From Calothrix membranacea FACHB-236 (GTDB lineage Bacteria > Cyanobacteriota > Cyanobacteriia > Cyanobacteriales > Nostocaceae), in NCBI RefSeq assembly GCF_014696315.1, contig NZ_JACJPX010000014.1, positions 1-64,000 on the forward strand: a DNA stretch of 64,000 nt, in the 5' to 3' direction. Numbering within the stretch: position 1 is the stretch's first letter; each line of letters starts with the position of its first letter. This document shows, in pieces, positions 8,019-18,698 of the stretch. The notes under the pieces were generated by a model that did not search any database, was not told the DNA's origin, and saw only the letters and a list, made by a program, of their open reading frames with translations. The position numbers and the translations under genes are program-made.

Positions 8019-9722
8019 TTAAATTCCATGACTCTTACCAATCACCCAATTACGCCGGAAAAAGCGCGCTAAAGCAGATTCTTCTAATGATAAATAAATA
8101 GGTCTTCCGTGGGGACAGGTGCGCGGATTGCGAGTGCGTTGCCATTGATCTAAAAGTGTTTGCATCTCTGGCAAACTCATCGGTGTACCATTGCGTATAG
8201 CGCTGCGACAAGCAACAGCAACTTGCGCCGCTTGTAAATCACCACCTAAACTCAGTTCTAAAATTGCATCGGCACAATCTTCTCGCTGCTGCAACATTGC
8301 AGGGACATTGCGAACTGCCCAAAGTTGTTCGCCAAAGGTTTCTATATCTAAACCAATGCGTTGTAATTGTGCTACTTGTTTTGGCGTTAATTGATAGAGA
8401 ATAATTGCCGGTTCAACAGGTATCATTTGCCAGTTATCGCATAATTGCTCATATAAAACTCGCTCATGAGCAATATGCTGTTCTACTAACCAAACTCCCT
8501 CAGAATGTTCCACCACAATATAAGTATTGCTAACTTGAGCAACAGCTTTTAAAGAATAGGGATTACTCAATCCTGAGTGCTGAGTATTATCCTCATCTTT
8601 GGGATTTTTCGGATTAAAATTGTAGCCACCTTTAGCTTCTGCGGCTTTGAGTAATTTACTCACGCGGGTGATATGAACCGCTTCTTTAATATTGGCAGAA
8701 CTTAGACGAAGTGCTTGCTCAATTCCTTGGGTAACTTGTTCTTGCCAATAACCAATTTCATTAAGATAAATTTCTGTTTTCGCTGGGTTACGATTCCAGT
8801 TAATTTGGTCTGGAGAAATATCAAGATGTAAGAAACAAACTGGATAGCGATCGCGTGGTAATGTGCGATGAAATGCTGCTAAAATTGTCTGCTCTAGTTC
8901 TGCTGACTTTACCATCCGGCCGTTAATGGCTACACGTACCCAATCTGGACGATGACGATGACAGCGATCGGGTAATCCTACCACTAATGTCAGTTCTGAG
9001 TGCTGAGTTCTGAGTTCTGAGTTAGCTGGATGGGGTATTGCTAGTTTGACTTCTTGGAAGTCGGCTTCTTTAACTTGGGGTATGAACTGCGGTATTAATT
9101 TTTTGCTAGTGCTAGCCGGATAAATCGTAAACCAATCACGGTCATTTTGTTGCACTTGCCAGGTAATTTGGGGATGACAAAGGGCAATTTGCTGAATTGT
9201 GGTTTGCACGGCTTTCATTTGCTGTGCAACTACTGGTAACCCCTGACGACGCGCTATACAATTGGCAAATAAATTTGAGACTGTCACCACTGTACCAGGT
9301 GCGATCGCAGCGACTTCTACTTGCTCAACTTTCCCACCATCACTATAAACAACTCGCCATCCCCAATTCTCACCTGCTGGACGACTCAAAATTTCTAGGT
9401 TTGACAAATTTGTCAAACTGTGAAGTGCTTCTCCCCGAAACCCTAAACTGCTAATTTTCCATAAATCTGCACAAGTATAAATTTTACTGGTGCTGTGGGT
9501 TGCTGCGGCTTTTTGCAAATCATCTAAGTTCATTCCGCAACCGTTATCGGCTACGCGCACTCGCCACTGTTGAGGCCATAGAGAAACAACAATTCTCGTC
9601 GCACCTGCATCCAAGGAATTTTCTACTAATTCCCGCACGACAGAAGCTAAAGAGTCGATCACCTCTCCAGCTGTAATTAGATATACAACTTCTGTGGGTA
9701 AAGCGTGAATAGTAGATGTCAT
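8019..9722 (-). CDS. mutL: DNA mismatch repair protein MutL
   Basis: 567 residues. N-terminal GHKL ATPase: VRELVENSLDAGATRI (ATP/Mg), VADNGCGM, THSTSKI and SLGFRGEALHSL are all present. The C-terminal dimerisation/endonuclease domain is visible: EQHIAHERVLYE (in place of the usual DQHAxxExxxxE), ACRSAIRNG, CPHGRP and a final ARFFRR. MutL couples MutS recognition to strand incision. The first aspartate of the metal-binding motif is glutamate here and Ala is Ile, which may alter nicking. A linker segment around residues 232-242 (positions 8997-9030) is made of GAGTTCT-type heptamer repeat DNA, as found between genes elsewhere in this window. Ordinary length for cyanobacteria; start ATG 9722 is well supported. 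Confidence 0.93.
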   Translation of the reverse strand: MTSTIHALPTEVVYLITAGEVIDSLASVVRELVENSLDAGATRIVVSLWPQQWRVRVADNGCGMNLDDLQKAAATHSTSKIYTCADLWKISSLGFRGEALHSLTNLSNLEILSRPAGENWGWRVVYSDGGKVEQVEVAAIAPGTVVTVSNLFANCIARRQGLPVVAQQMKAVQTTIQQIALCHPQITWQVQQNDRDWFTIYPASTSKKLIPQFIPQVKEADFQEVKLAIPHPANSELRTQHSELTLVVGLPDRCHRHRPDWVRVAINGRMVKSAELEQTILAAFHRTLPRDRYPVCFLHLDISPDQINWNRNPAKTEIYLNEIGYWQEQVTQGIEQALRLSSANIKEAVHITRVSKLLKAAEAKGGYNFNPKNPKDEDNTQHSGLSNPYSLKAVAQVSNTYIVVEHSEGVWLVEQHIAHERVLYEQLCDNWQMIPVEPAIILYQLTPKQVAQLQRIGLDIETFGEQLWAVRNVPAMLQQREDCADAILELSLGGDLQAAQVAVACRSAIRNGTPMSLPEMQTLLDQWQRTRNPRTCPHGRPIYLSLEESALARFFRRNWVIGKSHGI

Positions 9723-9818
9723 AAATTACAGTGTAGGCGAAAAGCCAGCACTGAATACAATAAGCAATTTTGTTTACCCTTCAACAAAATTTTTATTAAT
9801 TTTAAAGCCATGTTGTTC

Positions 9819-9851
9819 AGATCCCCGACTTTTTGAAAAAGTCGGGGATCT
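9819..9851 (-). terminator. Strong perfect hairpin between the deaminase-like gene and mutL
   Basis: AGATCCCCGACTTTTT pairs with AAAAAGTCGGGGATCT almost without a loop. It lies 36 bases after the stop of the deaminase-like gene and upstream of mutL, both on the minus strand, so it can separate their transcripts. The same palindrome type is a common dispersed repeat in Nostocales. Confidence 0.6.
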
Positions 9852-9886
9852 ATGACTATTGGGCAAATCCAAAACTGGCTGCGGAA

Positions 9887-10930
9887 TTATTCTCTCATTG
9901 CCAAAACTTTCGGAGGTTCCGGTTTCAGCAAGTCATTTAATAGAGATGCAGGACGTTCGCCATGAGGCCAAGCAAAAGCATGACGGAATGCGGCATCCTG
10001 ACAAGCTTGCAACTGTTTAAAGTTAATAATGTCGTATGTCAAAAGATTTTCATACTCAAATGGCAGACGCACATTATGCAAACCAGCGTTATCAGTACAA
10101 ATTGCAATGTCTACGCCAGCTTCAAAACATCGGTCAAAAACTAACTTTAGTTGACGGATATCCTGTAAAGTACCAGTTTTGATGTAAGTTGTGGGGCAAA
10201 CTTCCAAACACTGTCCTCTTTGCGCCAACTCTGGGAGTAGCTCAGGATACAGTAGGGGAATTTGAATACCGTGTCCAATCCGCTTCAGATAGGGCAAAAG
10301 TTCGGTGTAACAGCCTGCAGTAGTTTCGTAAAGATGCCCTGTGGTATTAATACCTAAAGAACAGGCATAATCATACAGATTCATCCATTCTTCTAAACGT
10401 TCAGCATAGTGGCTATCACCCCCGGCGATATCTACCGCACAAACATACTGTTTGCTTTGCGCCGCCAAATCAACAATTGCCTTATTCACCTCATAAGGTA
10501 GGCGCGAGTGCATACAAAGAATTTGGCTAGTCACAATGGGATATTCTTCCAACTGACTGGCTTTACCCACAACCTCGACAATTTCTGCCATCTTGTCAAT
10601 TCTTTCGGATTGACTTAAATGTTCAGGTGTCCGTAAATAGGGGGTGTAACGTAGTTCCAAATAAGCCAGGTTCTCAAATATATAAGCACCCCGTAACAAT
10701 CGGTAGATAAAATAAGGCAAAGTTTCTACAGTCTGTACACTTTCTACCAAAGTGTGTAATTCTAAATACTCGTCTAAGGTATTACGAGGTTTGGTATAAA
10801 ACTCTTCAAATTCTGGATAGTTCGCAAAGCGGGAAATTAACTCAGACGTATGTCTCTCGAAATATCGCCATAACACACGAGGTACAACCGAACCGCCCAG
10901 ATGCCGATGCAATTCAGCGTATAAAGCCAT
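9887..10930 (-). CDS. Adenosine deaminase-like amidohydrolase
   Basis: 347 residues, the usual length of the metallo-dependent adenosine/AMP deaminase family. N-terminal ELHRHLGGS gives the Zn-binding H8 and H10. Later motifs are GHLYE (family: HAGE, keeping His and the catalytic Glu), RIGHGI, EVCPTTY (family: ECPTSN) and ICTDNAG (family: NTDDP, so the second aspartate is asparagine). The Zn-site and proton-transfer residues are thus present, but two substrate-contact positions differ from true adenosine deaminase. It may deaminate another purine or related ring compound. It is monocistronic, flanked by a strong hairpin downstream. Confidence 0.8.
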   Translation of the reverse strand: MALYAELHRHLGGSVVPRVLWRYFERHTSELISRFANYPEFEEFYTKPRNTLDEYLELHTLVESVQTVETLPYFIYRLLRGAYIFENLAYLELRYTPYLRTPEHLSQSERIDKMAEIVEVVGKASQLEEYPIVTSQILCMHSRLPYEVNKAIVDLAAQSKQYVCAVDIAGGDSHYAERLEEWMNLYDYACSLGINTTGHLYETTAGCYTELLPYLKRIGHGIQIPLLYPELLPELAQRGQCLEVCPTTYIKTGTLQDIRQLKLVFDRCFEAGVDIAICTDNAGLHNVRLPFEYENLLTYDIINFKQLQACQDAAFRHAFAWPHGERPASLLNDLLKPEPPKVLAMRE

Positions 10931-11040
10931 ATTGGTGTTTTCCGGAGAAATTTTACTAATCTTAACAAGAACTTCGGGAAAAAAAATCTATACCTTTAGA
11001 GAGATTGTATAAAGTTTTGGAGATGGGGAATTGGTAATGG

Positions 11041-11165
11041 GTGTTTCTCCCTCGTCTACCTCATCTACCTCATCCCCCACCCTGCGGGAAGCCCTTCGGG
11101 TTCAGCAGTTGCTTCAAGTCGGGAAACCCGCCCAACGCAATGCTTCACCGCTACGCGTCTACATC
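11041..11165. repeat. GC-rich interspersed repeats between two minus-strand genes
   Basis: A CTCATCTACCTCATC tandem followed by CCACCCTGCGGG, GCCCTTCGGG and CGCTACGCGTCTACATC blocks. Similar blocks occur at about 29715-29775. Non-coding repeat DNA of the type scattered through Nostocales genomes; it inflates ORFs on both strands. Confidence 0.5.
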
Positions 11166-11181
11166 TCCCAATAGGTACTCA

Positions 11182-13713
11182 CTACTCACAACTCAGGACT
11201 TTTATTCTAGCGATTGTTTGTAATAATTCGTTGCTAGTACAAGGTTTAGATAAAAATGCACTAACACCCATATCAGTAACTTCCTTGATGTTCTGATGAG
11301 ATAAAAGTCCACTCAAAGCAATAATTTTGACATGGGGATTAATTTTTTGTAATCTGCGAATTGCGATCGCACCATCCATTAATGGCATCATCATATCTAA
11401 CAACACTACACTGATTTGCTGCTGATGTTGAGCATAAATTGCTACTGCTTCAATGCCATTACTAGCAGTTAACACCTGATAATTATTTTTTTCTAAGGAT
11501 GATTTGGTAATTTCTAGAATTGCAGCTTCGTCATCCACTAGCAAAATTAATTCGCCATTTCCTTTTGGTGCTGCAATTTCGGGGGTATGCAGAGATTGAG
11601 TGCGATCGCTCAATGCTGGTAAATATACTTTAAACTCTGTGCCTTGTTTAACTTCGCTATTTACATTTACAAAACCGTCGTGGTTTTTAATAATACCTAT
11701 GGCTGTAGAAAGTCCTAACCCTGTACCCTTACCCACCTCTTTTGTGGTAAAAAAGGGTTCAAAAATTCGCTCTTGAATTTCTGGTGGTATTCCTGTACCT
11801 GTATCGCTAACAGAAATGGCAATATAAGCACCTATTTGAGCATCGATATTAATTTGGGTTGATTTCTCATCAATCACCACATTTTCTGCCGAAATCTTTA
11901 AGATACCACCTTCAAGCATGGCATCACGAGCATTAACTACCAAATTCATTAGCAATTGATGCAATTCGGTGGTATTACCAGACACATACCAAAGATTCGC
12001 GGGTAAATTTACTTCACAGGTAATCGATTTAGGAAATGTTTGTTGGACAATTTGCTCAATTTCCTGTATCAAAAGTGTAACTTGCACAATTGTCTTTTTG
12101 CCTTCAATACCTCGAGCAAAGGACAACACTTGCTTGAGCAAATTAGCGCCACGTTTGACATTACTTTCTAGCGTTTGCAGAATGCGTTGACTCTGTTGGT
12201 CAGGTAATTTCATCCGCAATAGCTCAACTGACATTAACACAGGGGAGAGAACATTGTTAAGGTCATGGGCAATCCCACCTGCTAGAGTACCAATACTTTC
12301 TAACCGTTGCGATCGCAAAAGCTGTGCTTCTAGTTGTTTCTTTTGGGTAATTTCTGTACTGACGCTGAGAATCGATTTTGGTTGATTGTGAGTATCCCGC
12401 ATGAGTGTCCAGCGGCTTTCAACAATAATTTCCTTTCCCTGTTTTGTAAGTTGCTGCAATTCACCGCGCCATTCACCTGTACGCAGCACCGTCAAAAACG
12501 CATCTTGTAGTTGTGGTGAACTAGCTTTGTACAACAAATCAACAACATTTGCACCCAAAGCTTCCTCAACCTTCCAGCCGTAAATACGTTGAGCACCTTG
12601 ATTCCAAAATAATATTTGGTTGTGGATATTTCTGACTACAATCGCATCAGTTGCAACATCTAAAAGTGCAGCTTGTTCGCGAATTTTCTGTTCTGCTTGT
12701 TGGCGCTTGGTAATATCTCGCGTTACCGCCAAATGCAAAAATGTACCATCAGCTTCGTTACGTAGCGGTACAGCATGAGTTTCCAACCAACGACGAGTAC
12801 CTCTACTTCCCACAATCTCGTATTCTAAAGTCCCTTTTTGTCCTTGACAAACACGTTCATGTAGAAATTCAAAGGCTTCCCTGTATTCTGGTGAGATAGT
12901 TGCAGCAACTGGCTGTCCAATCACAGTTTCTGCACTTTCTAGCTCCAACATTGCCAATCCAGAAGCATTGATTTCTAATAACTTACCATCCCTAGCAATT
13001 AACTTGAGACACTCTGGTTCTGCATCAATAATTGCTCGCAGTCGATTCTCACTTTGGCGTAAATTTAATTCTGTTTGCTGAAGTCGCTTGATGTAACGCC
13101 ATAACAAGTCATATAACAAAGCCACCAATAATAAATCTATGACAGCAGCTAATATAAATGTCGCCATTGACTTACGGGAAGTCTTTTGTAACTGCTGAGT
13201 TCGCTGTTGTAATATTTTTTGCTCGGCTGCTAAAGAGTCGTGAATAAATTTAGGGATATCATTGCTCAGTGTCTCTTGTTGGTGAGACAACACTAATTGT
13301 TTCGCCGCATCAAACCCTTGGTTTTGCAAAACAACAACTTCTGCTTGCAAGATGTTGAGTCTGTCAGTAATTTTTTGTTCTAGTGCAGCAATCCACTGAT
13401 GATTTGGATGCGATTGAGTTAGCTGTTTAAGACTTTGAATTTGACTATTAATTTCTTGGCGTGCTTGCAGATAAATAGCTAAATTATTTGCTTCTATAGT
13501 TATTAAGTAACTACGCTGTGCCGTTTCAGCATTGTTTAGCGTTGTCAGTAGCGTTTGTACCTGAGTAATAATTTCTTGGGAAGATGTTACTAATTGCCGA
13601 TTCTGTACCAGTTGCATCGTTGTGCTATGGGAAACTACAGCATTCGTAAACAAAACCGCCAAGACTAGAATAAATACTGCTCTCAGCTTCTGAATGACAG
13701 ACCATTTCATCAT
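11182..13713 (-). CDS. CHASE3-PAS-PAS hybrid histidine kinase with C-terminal receiver
   Basis: 843 residues. A membrane helix at about 11-28, a periplasmic CHASE3-like helical domain (40-175), a second membrane helix (183-203), two PAS/PAC units (222-340 and 345-460), a HisKA dimerisation domain with H483 in GGIAHDLNN, and an HATPase domain (NLVVNARDAM; DTGTGIPPE; GKGTGLGLS). A receiver domain follows, with VDDEA at 726-730 and phospho-acceptor D773 in LLDMMMP. The pattern is that of a membrane stress sensor with an internal phosphorelay; its output partner is not adjacent. The signal is unknown. It stands alone with long flanking intergenic DNA. Confidence 0.9.
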   Translation of the reverse strand: MMKWSVIQKLRAVFILVLAVLFTNAVVSHSTTMQLVQNRQLVTSSQEIITQVQTLLTTLNNAETAQRSYLITIEANNLAIYLQARQEINSQIQSLKQLTQSHPNHQWIAALEQKITDRLNILQAEVVVLQNQGFDAAKQLVLSHQQETLSNDIPKFIHDSLAAEQKILQQRTQQLQKTSRKSMATFILAAVIDLLLVALLYDLLWRYIKRLQQTELNLRQSENRLRAIIDAEPECLKLIARDGKLLEINASGLAMLELESAETVIGQPVAATISPEYREAFEFLHERVCQGQKGTLEYEIVGSRGTRRWLETHAVPLRNEADGTFLHLAVTRDITKRQQAEQKIREQAALLDVATDAIVVRNIHNQILFWNQGAQRIYGWKVEEALGANVVDLLYKASSPQLQDAFLTVLRTGEWRGELQQLTKQGKEIIVESRWTLMRDTHNQPKSILSVSTEITQKKQLEAQLLRSQRLESIGTLAGGIAHDLNNVLSPVLMSVELLRMKLPDQQSQRILQTLESNVKRGANLLKQVLSFARGIEGKKTIVQVTLLIQEIEQIVQQTFPKSITCEVNLPANLWYVSGNTTELHQLLMNLVVNARDAMLEGGILKISAENVVIDEKSTQINIDAQIGAYIAISVSDTGTGIPPEIQERIFEPFFTTKEVGKGTGLGLSTAIGIIKNHDGFVNVNSEVKQGTEFKVYLPALSDRTQSLHTPEIAAPKGNGELILLVDDEAAILEITKSSLEKNNYQVLTASNGIEAVAIYAQHQQQISVVLLDMMMPLMDGAIAIRRLQKINPHVKIIALSGLLSHQNIKEVTDMGVSAFLSKPCTSNELLQTIARIKVLSCE

Positions 13714-15867
<2,154 letters not shown>

Positions 15868-15894
15868 CACTAGTTATAAGTCGTTCGTCATTAG

Positions 15895-15933
15895 CAAATG
15901 ACAAATGACAATTGACAATTGACAATTGACAAA
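15895..15933. repeat. Degenerate heptamer tandem repeat (TGACAAT type)
   Basis: About five units of ATGACAA/TTGACAA in a row between purA and rplY. A short tandemly repeated repetitive sequence as typical of filamentous cyanobacteria. Confidence 0.8.
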
Positions 15934-15951
15934 TTACCACTAACAACTTGT

Positions 15952-16251
15952 ATGAGCCTCACAGTCGAATCTAAAACCAGACCAGAAGGCAGCAAGCCTA
16001 AAGCTTTGCGTCGTTCTGGATTAATCCCTGCTAATTTATACGGTCACAAAGGTGCCGAATCAATTTCTTTAGTAGTTGAAGCGAAAACCGTTGAGCGCTT
16101 GCTCAAGCACGCTATTGTCAACAAAACAGAAGTTGAACTCACAATTCCTGAGCTTGAGTGGAGTGGTAAAACTATAGTTCGGGAAGTTCAAAGCCATCCT
16201 GCAAAAGGCACAACCTACCACGTCAGCTTTTTTGCTACTCCTCAAAGCTAA
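15952..16251 (+). CDS. rplY: 50S ribosomal protein L25 (bL25)
   Basis: 99 residues from ATG 15952 ([13 protein letters not shown]). The in-frame extension upstream to 15919 is repeat DNA and was dropped. The L25 core is visible: [15 protein letters not shown] (5S rRNA-binding loop), then a beta-barrel with LELEWSGK-like and [13 protein letters not shown] strands. It is the short form without the CTC C-terminal domain. It binds 5S rRNA in the large subunit. A clear terminator follows. Confidence 0.92.
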   Translation: MSLTVESKTRPEGSKPKALRRSGLIPANLYGHKGAESISLVVEAKTVERLLKHAIVNKTEVELTIPELEWSGKTIVREVQSHPAKGTTYHVSFFATPQS

Positions 16252-16309
16252 TTGCGGAAGATATTTCATCTTTTTTGCTACCTAAATTTTGTGATAATTG
16301 CTGATAATG

Positions 16310-16334
16310 CCAGGGGTAAAACCCTGGTTTTTTG
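16310..16334 (+). terminator. Rho-independent terminator after rplY
   Basis: CCAGGG, short A-rich loop, CCCTGG, then TTTTTT. Located 58 bases after the rplY stop. Confidence 0.88.
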
Positions 16335-16423
16335 TTAAGCTATCAGCGGCAACAGAAGAATGAAGTATGAAAAACCACATCTATCAAGGATATGGTTTTT
16401 AAGTATTGGGCATTTGGTGCTTG

Positions 16424-16550
16424 TCAACAGTCAACAGTCAACAGTCAACAGTCAACAGTCAACAGTCAAAGACTATTGATTATTTCTTCCTTATCCCCAG
16501 TCCCCAGTTCCCGATTACCCATTCCCCATTCCCCATTCCCCATTCCCCAA
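16424..16550. repeat. Two heptamer tandem arrays (TCAACAG and ATTCCCC units)
   Basis: Six exact TCAACAG units at 16424-16465, then about four ATTCCCC units ending near 16550, just before the start of the kinase gene. They create a false 50-residue N-terminal extension of that ORF. Confidence 0.85.
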
Positions 16551-16555
16551 CAAAT

Positions 16556-18097
16556 ATGACAGAAGCAACTCTTCCAGCCTTAATTCAGCAAATGTTGCAG
16601 CCAGGATTTTATCCTCATGCAGTTTCAGAACCTATTCAACTGATTCAAACTCATGTTTCCTATGTGCTGCTAACTGGTGATTATGTCTATAAATTGAAAA
16701 AGCCTGTAAATTTTGGCTTTTTAAACTACTCCACCTTAGAAAAGCGGCAACATTTTTGCCAAGAGGAATTGCGGTTAAATCAGCGTGGTGCAGGTGAATT
16801 GTATTTAGAAGTCTTACCGCTGACTCTAGAAGGTGAGCAATACCATCTGGGAGGAACAGGTGAGGCTGTAGAATATGCGCTGAAGATGCACCAGTTTCCC
16901 CAAGATGCGCTATTTAGCAGCCTATTTGAGCAAGGGAAATTAAATGAGGCACACCTAGAAGAATTAGGGCGGATAGTAGCTCAATATCATGCCAAAACTG
17001 AGACTAATGATTATATTCGCAGTTTTGGTGAAGTCGCCCAAGTGCGGGAGGCGTTTGATGAAAATTACGAGCAAACCGAGAAATATATCGGTGGGCCTCA
17101 AACTCAGGTACAGTTTGACGAAACTAAAGCATACACTGAGCGTTTTTTTGCAGAACGCGGAGAATTATTTGCCAGCAGAATTAAAAATAACTATATTCGC
17201 GAATGTCATGGCGATTTACACCTGAGAAATATTGCTTTATGGCATGATCAAATTCTGCTGTTCGACTGCATTGAATTTAATGAACCCTTCCGCTTTGTGG
17301 ATGTCATGTTTGATATTGCTTATGCGGTTATGGATTTAGAAGCACAGCAGCGAAAAGACCTAAGTAATGCTTATTTAAATACTTATGTAGAACAGACTGG
17401 CGATTGGGAAGGGTTACAGATTCTACCCATATATTTAATTCGTCAGTCTTATGTTAGAGCAAAAGTCACTTCATTTTTGCTGGACGACCCAGCGGTACCA
17501 GCGGCGGTAAAGGAACAAGCGACAAAAACCGCAGCAATATATTATCAACTAGCGTGGGAGTATACTAAACCCAAACAAGGGCAACTGATTATGATGTCGG
17601 GTTTGTCTGGTTCTGGTAAAAGTACCACAGCACGGTCTTTAGCCCGTGAAATCGGAGCAATTCACCTGCGCTCAGATGCAGTGCGAAAACACTTAGCGGG
17701 AATTCCCCTGATGGAACGAGGCGGGGATGAAATCTATACACCCGAAATGACTCAGAAAACTTATGCACGGCTACTGGAATTAGGGCTTATACTTGCTAAT
17801 CAAGGTTTTTCCGTAATTTTGGATGCCAAATATGACCGACAACAGTTACGTCAAGCAGCAATTACCCAAGCCGAAAAACACCAAATTCCTCTCCAGATTA
17901 TTCAATGCACAGCGCCTCTAGAAGTTGTGCAAGAGCGTCTGCTTAAGCGTACTGGGGATATTGCTGATGCTACCGCCGATTTACTAGCATCCCAAATTAA
18001 ACAATTTGAAGCATTCACTGAGACAGAAAAACCCTACCTTAAGATTTTGGATACAACTCAGCCACAACAGGCACAATTAAAAGAAATTATTCACTAA
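16556..18097 (+). CDS. Fusion of an aminoglycoside-phosphotransferase-like domain and a P-loop kinase
   Basis: 513 residues from ATG 16556; the ORF upstream of this is repeat-derived. Residues 1-320 resemble the APH/choline kinase fold: YVYKLKKPVNFGFL (ATP-binding lysine), then ECHGDLHLRNI (catalytic loop with Asp and Asn) and LFDCIEFNEPFRFVDVMFD (metal-binding Asp). The second half is a small-molecule P-loop kinase with Walker A GLSGSGKST and LRSDAVRKHL, like gluconate or shikimate kinases. Such bifunctional proteins (COG2187 plus COG0645) are widespread but their substrates are unknown; antibiotic resistance should not be assumed. Followed 16 bases later by a membrane protein gene, perhaps one transcript. 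Confidence 0.85.
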   Translation: MTEATLPALIQQMLQPGFYPHAVSEPIQLIQTHVSYVLLTGDYVYKLKKPVNFGFLNYSTLEKRQHFCQEELRLNQRGAGELYLEVLPLTLEGEQYHLGGTGEAVEYALKMHQFPQDALFSSLFEQGKLNEAHLEELGRIVAQYHAKTETNDYIRSFGEVAQVREAFDENYEQTEKYIGGPQTQVQFDETKAYTERFFAERGELFASRIKNNYIRECHGDLHLRNIALWHDQILLFDCIEFNEPFRFVDVMFDIAYAVMDLEAQQRKDLSNAYLNTYVEQTGDWEGLQILPIYLIRQSYVRAKVTSFLLDDPAVPAAVKEQATKTAAIYYQLAWEYTKPKQGQLIMMSGLSGSGKSTTARSLAREIGAIHLRSDAVRKHLAGIPLMERGGDEIYTPEMTQKTYARLLELGLILANQGFSVILDAKYDRQQLRQAAITQAEKHQIPLQIIQCTAPLEVVQERLLKRTGDIADATADLLASQIKQFEAFTETEKPYLKILDTTQPQQAQLKEIIH

Positions 18098-18113
18098 TAG
18101 CCTGGTTTATCTC

Positions 18114-18614
18114 ATGGCACAGAAAAAAGACTTCTTTAACATTTCGCCAAGCTTCCTATCACAACTGATATTTGGCTTAATTTTAGCCTTGATATTAAGG
18201 ATGACAGGGTCTTCAGTCGCCCTCAGCATCTTTTTAGGAATAATTGGCGGTTTTTCCTTAGGCTGGATCACCTCAGCAGGCAAGAGTAGTGCCAAACCCC
18301 AGTCTGTAGACTCTTCTGAGGGTATTGATGCTGCATTGAAATATTGGCTATTGTTCTTGGCTGGCTTTAGTTGGTTAGGGTATCAAGCACCAATGAGTAT
18401 CTTATTAGGGGCATTAGGTGCTTTAGGTGGCGGCTGGATGATTGCTTGGTGGGGAAGTAAGGAAGAAACTAGAACTCAGTTACCACTTGAACCCACAGAA
18501 GAAACTGAGGACGAACAACCCAGCCTCAGAAGCAATGTCAAGCGCATTAGAAAAACTACCCGACGTTTCCGCCGTACACCAGGAGGTATCAATTTAAAAT
18601 TTTGGGAACGGTAA
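18114..18614 (+). CDS. Conserved cyanobacterial-type membrane protein, function unknown
   Basis: 166 residues. Four hydrophobic segments: about 16-32, 35-53, 77-91 and 94-113, with glycine-rich turns (IFLGIIGGFSLGW; LLGALGALGGGW). The cytosolic C-terminal tail is acidic (TEETEDEQ) and then strongly basic (KRIRKTTRRFRRTPGG), which could contact nucleic acid or phospholipid head groups. I do not recognise a named family. It begins 16 bases after the kinase fusion gene. Confidence 0.65.
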   Translation: MAQKKDFFNISPSFLSQLIFGLILALILRMTGSSVALSIFLGIIGGFSLGWITSAGKSSAKPQSVDSSEGIDAALKYWLLFLAGFSWLGYQAPMSILLGALGALGGGWMIAWWGSKEETRTQLPLEPTEETEDEQPSLRSNVKRIRKTTRRFRRTPGGINLKFWER

Positions 18615-18661
18615 AATTTGGTAATTGGTCAAGTGTCAAGGGTCAACAGTCAAAGGTCATT

Positions 18662-18698
18662 TTTTCCCATTACCAATTACCAATTACCAATTACCAAT
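18662..18698. repeat. Heptamer tandem repeat (ATTACCA units)
   Basis: About four to five ATTACCA units immediately before the YdcF start, creating a false upstream ORF extension. Confidence 0.8.

Noticed and set aside
16406-16555. 50-residue N-terminal extension of the APH/kinase fusion
   Set aside because: Consists of TCAACAG and ATTCCCC repeats translated by chance.
16556-17500. Aminoglycoside resistance gene
   Set aside because: The APH-like fold here is fused to a metabolic-type P-loop kinase and matches the chromosomal family of unknown substrate; no resistance context.
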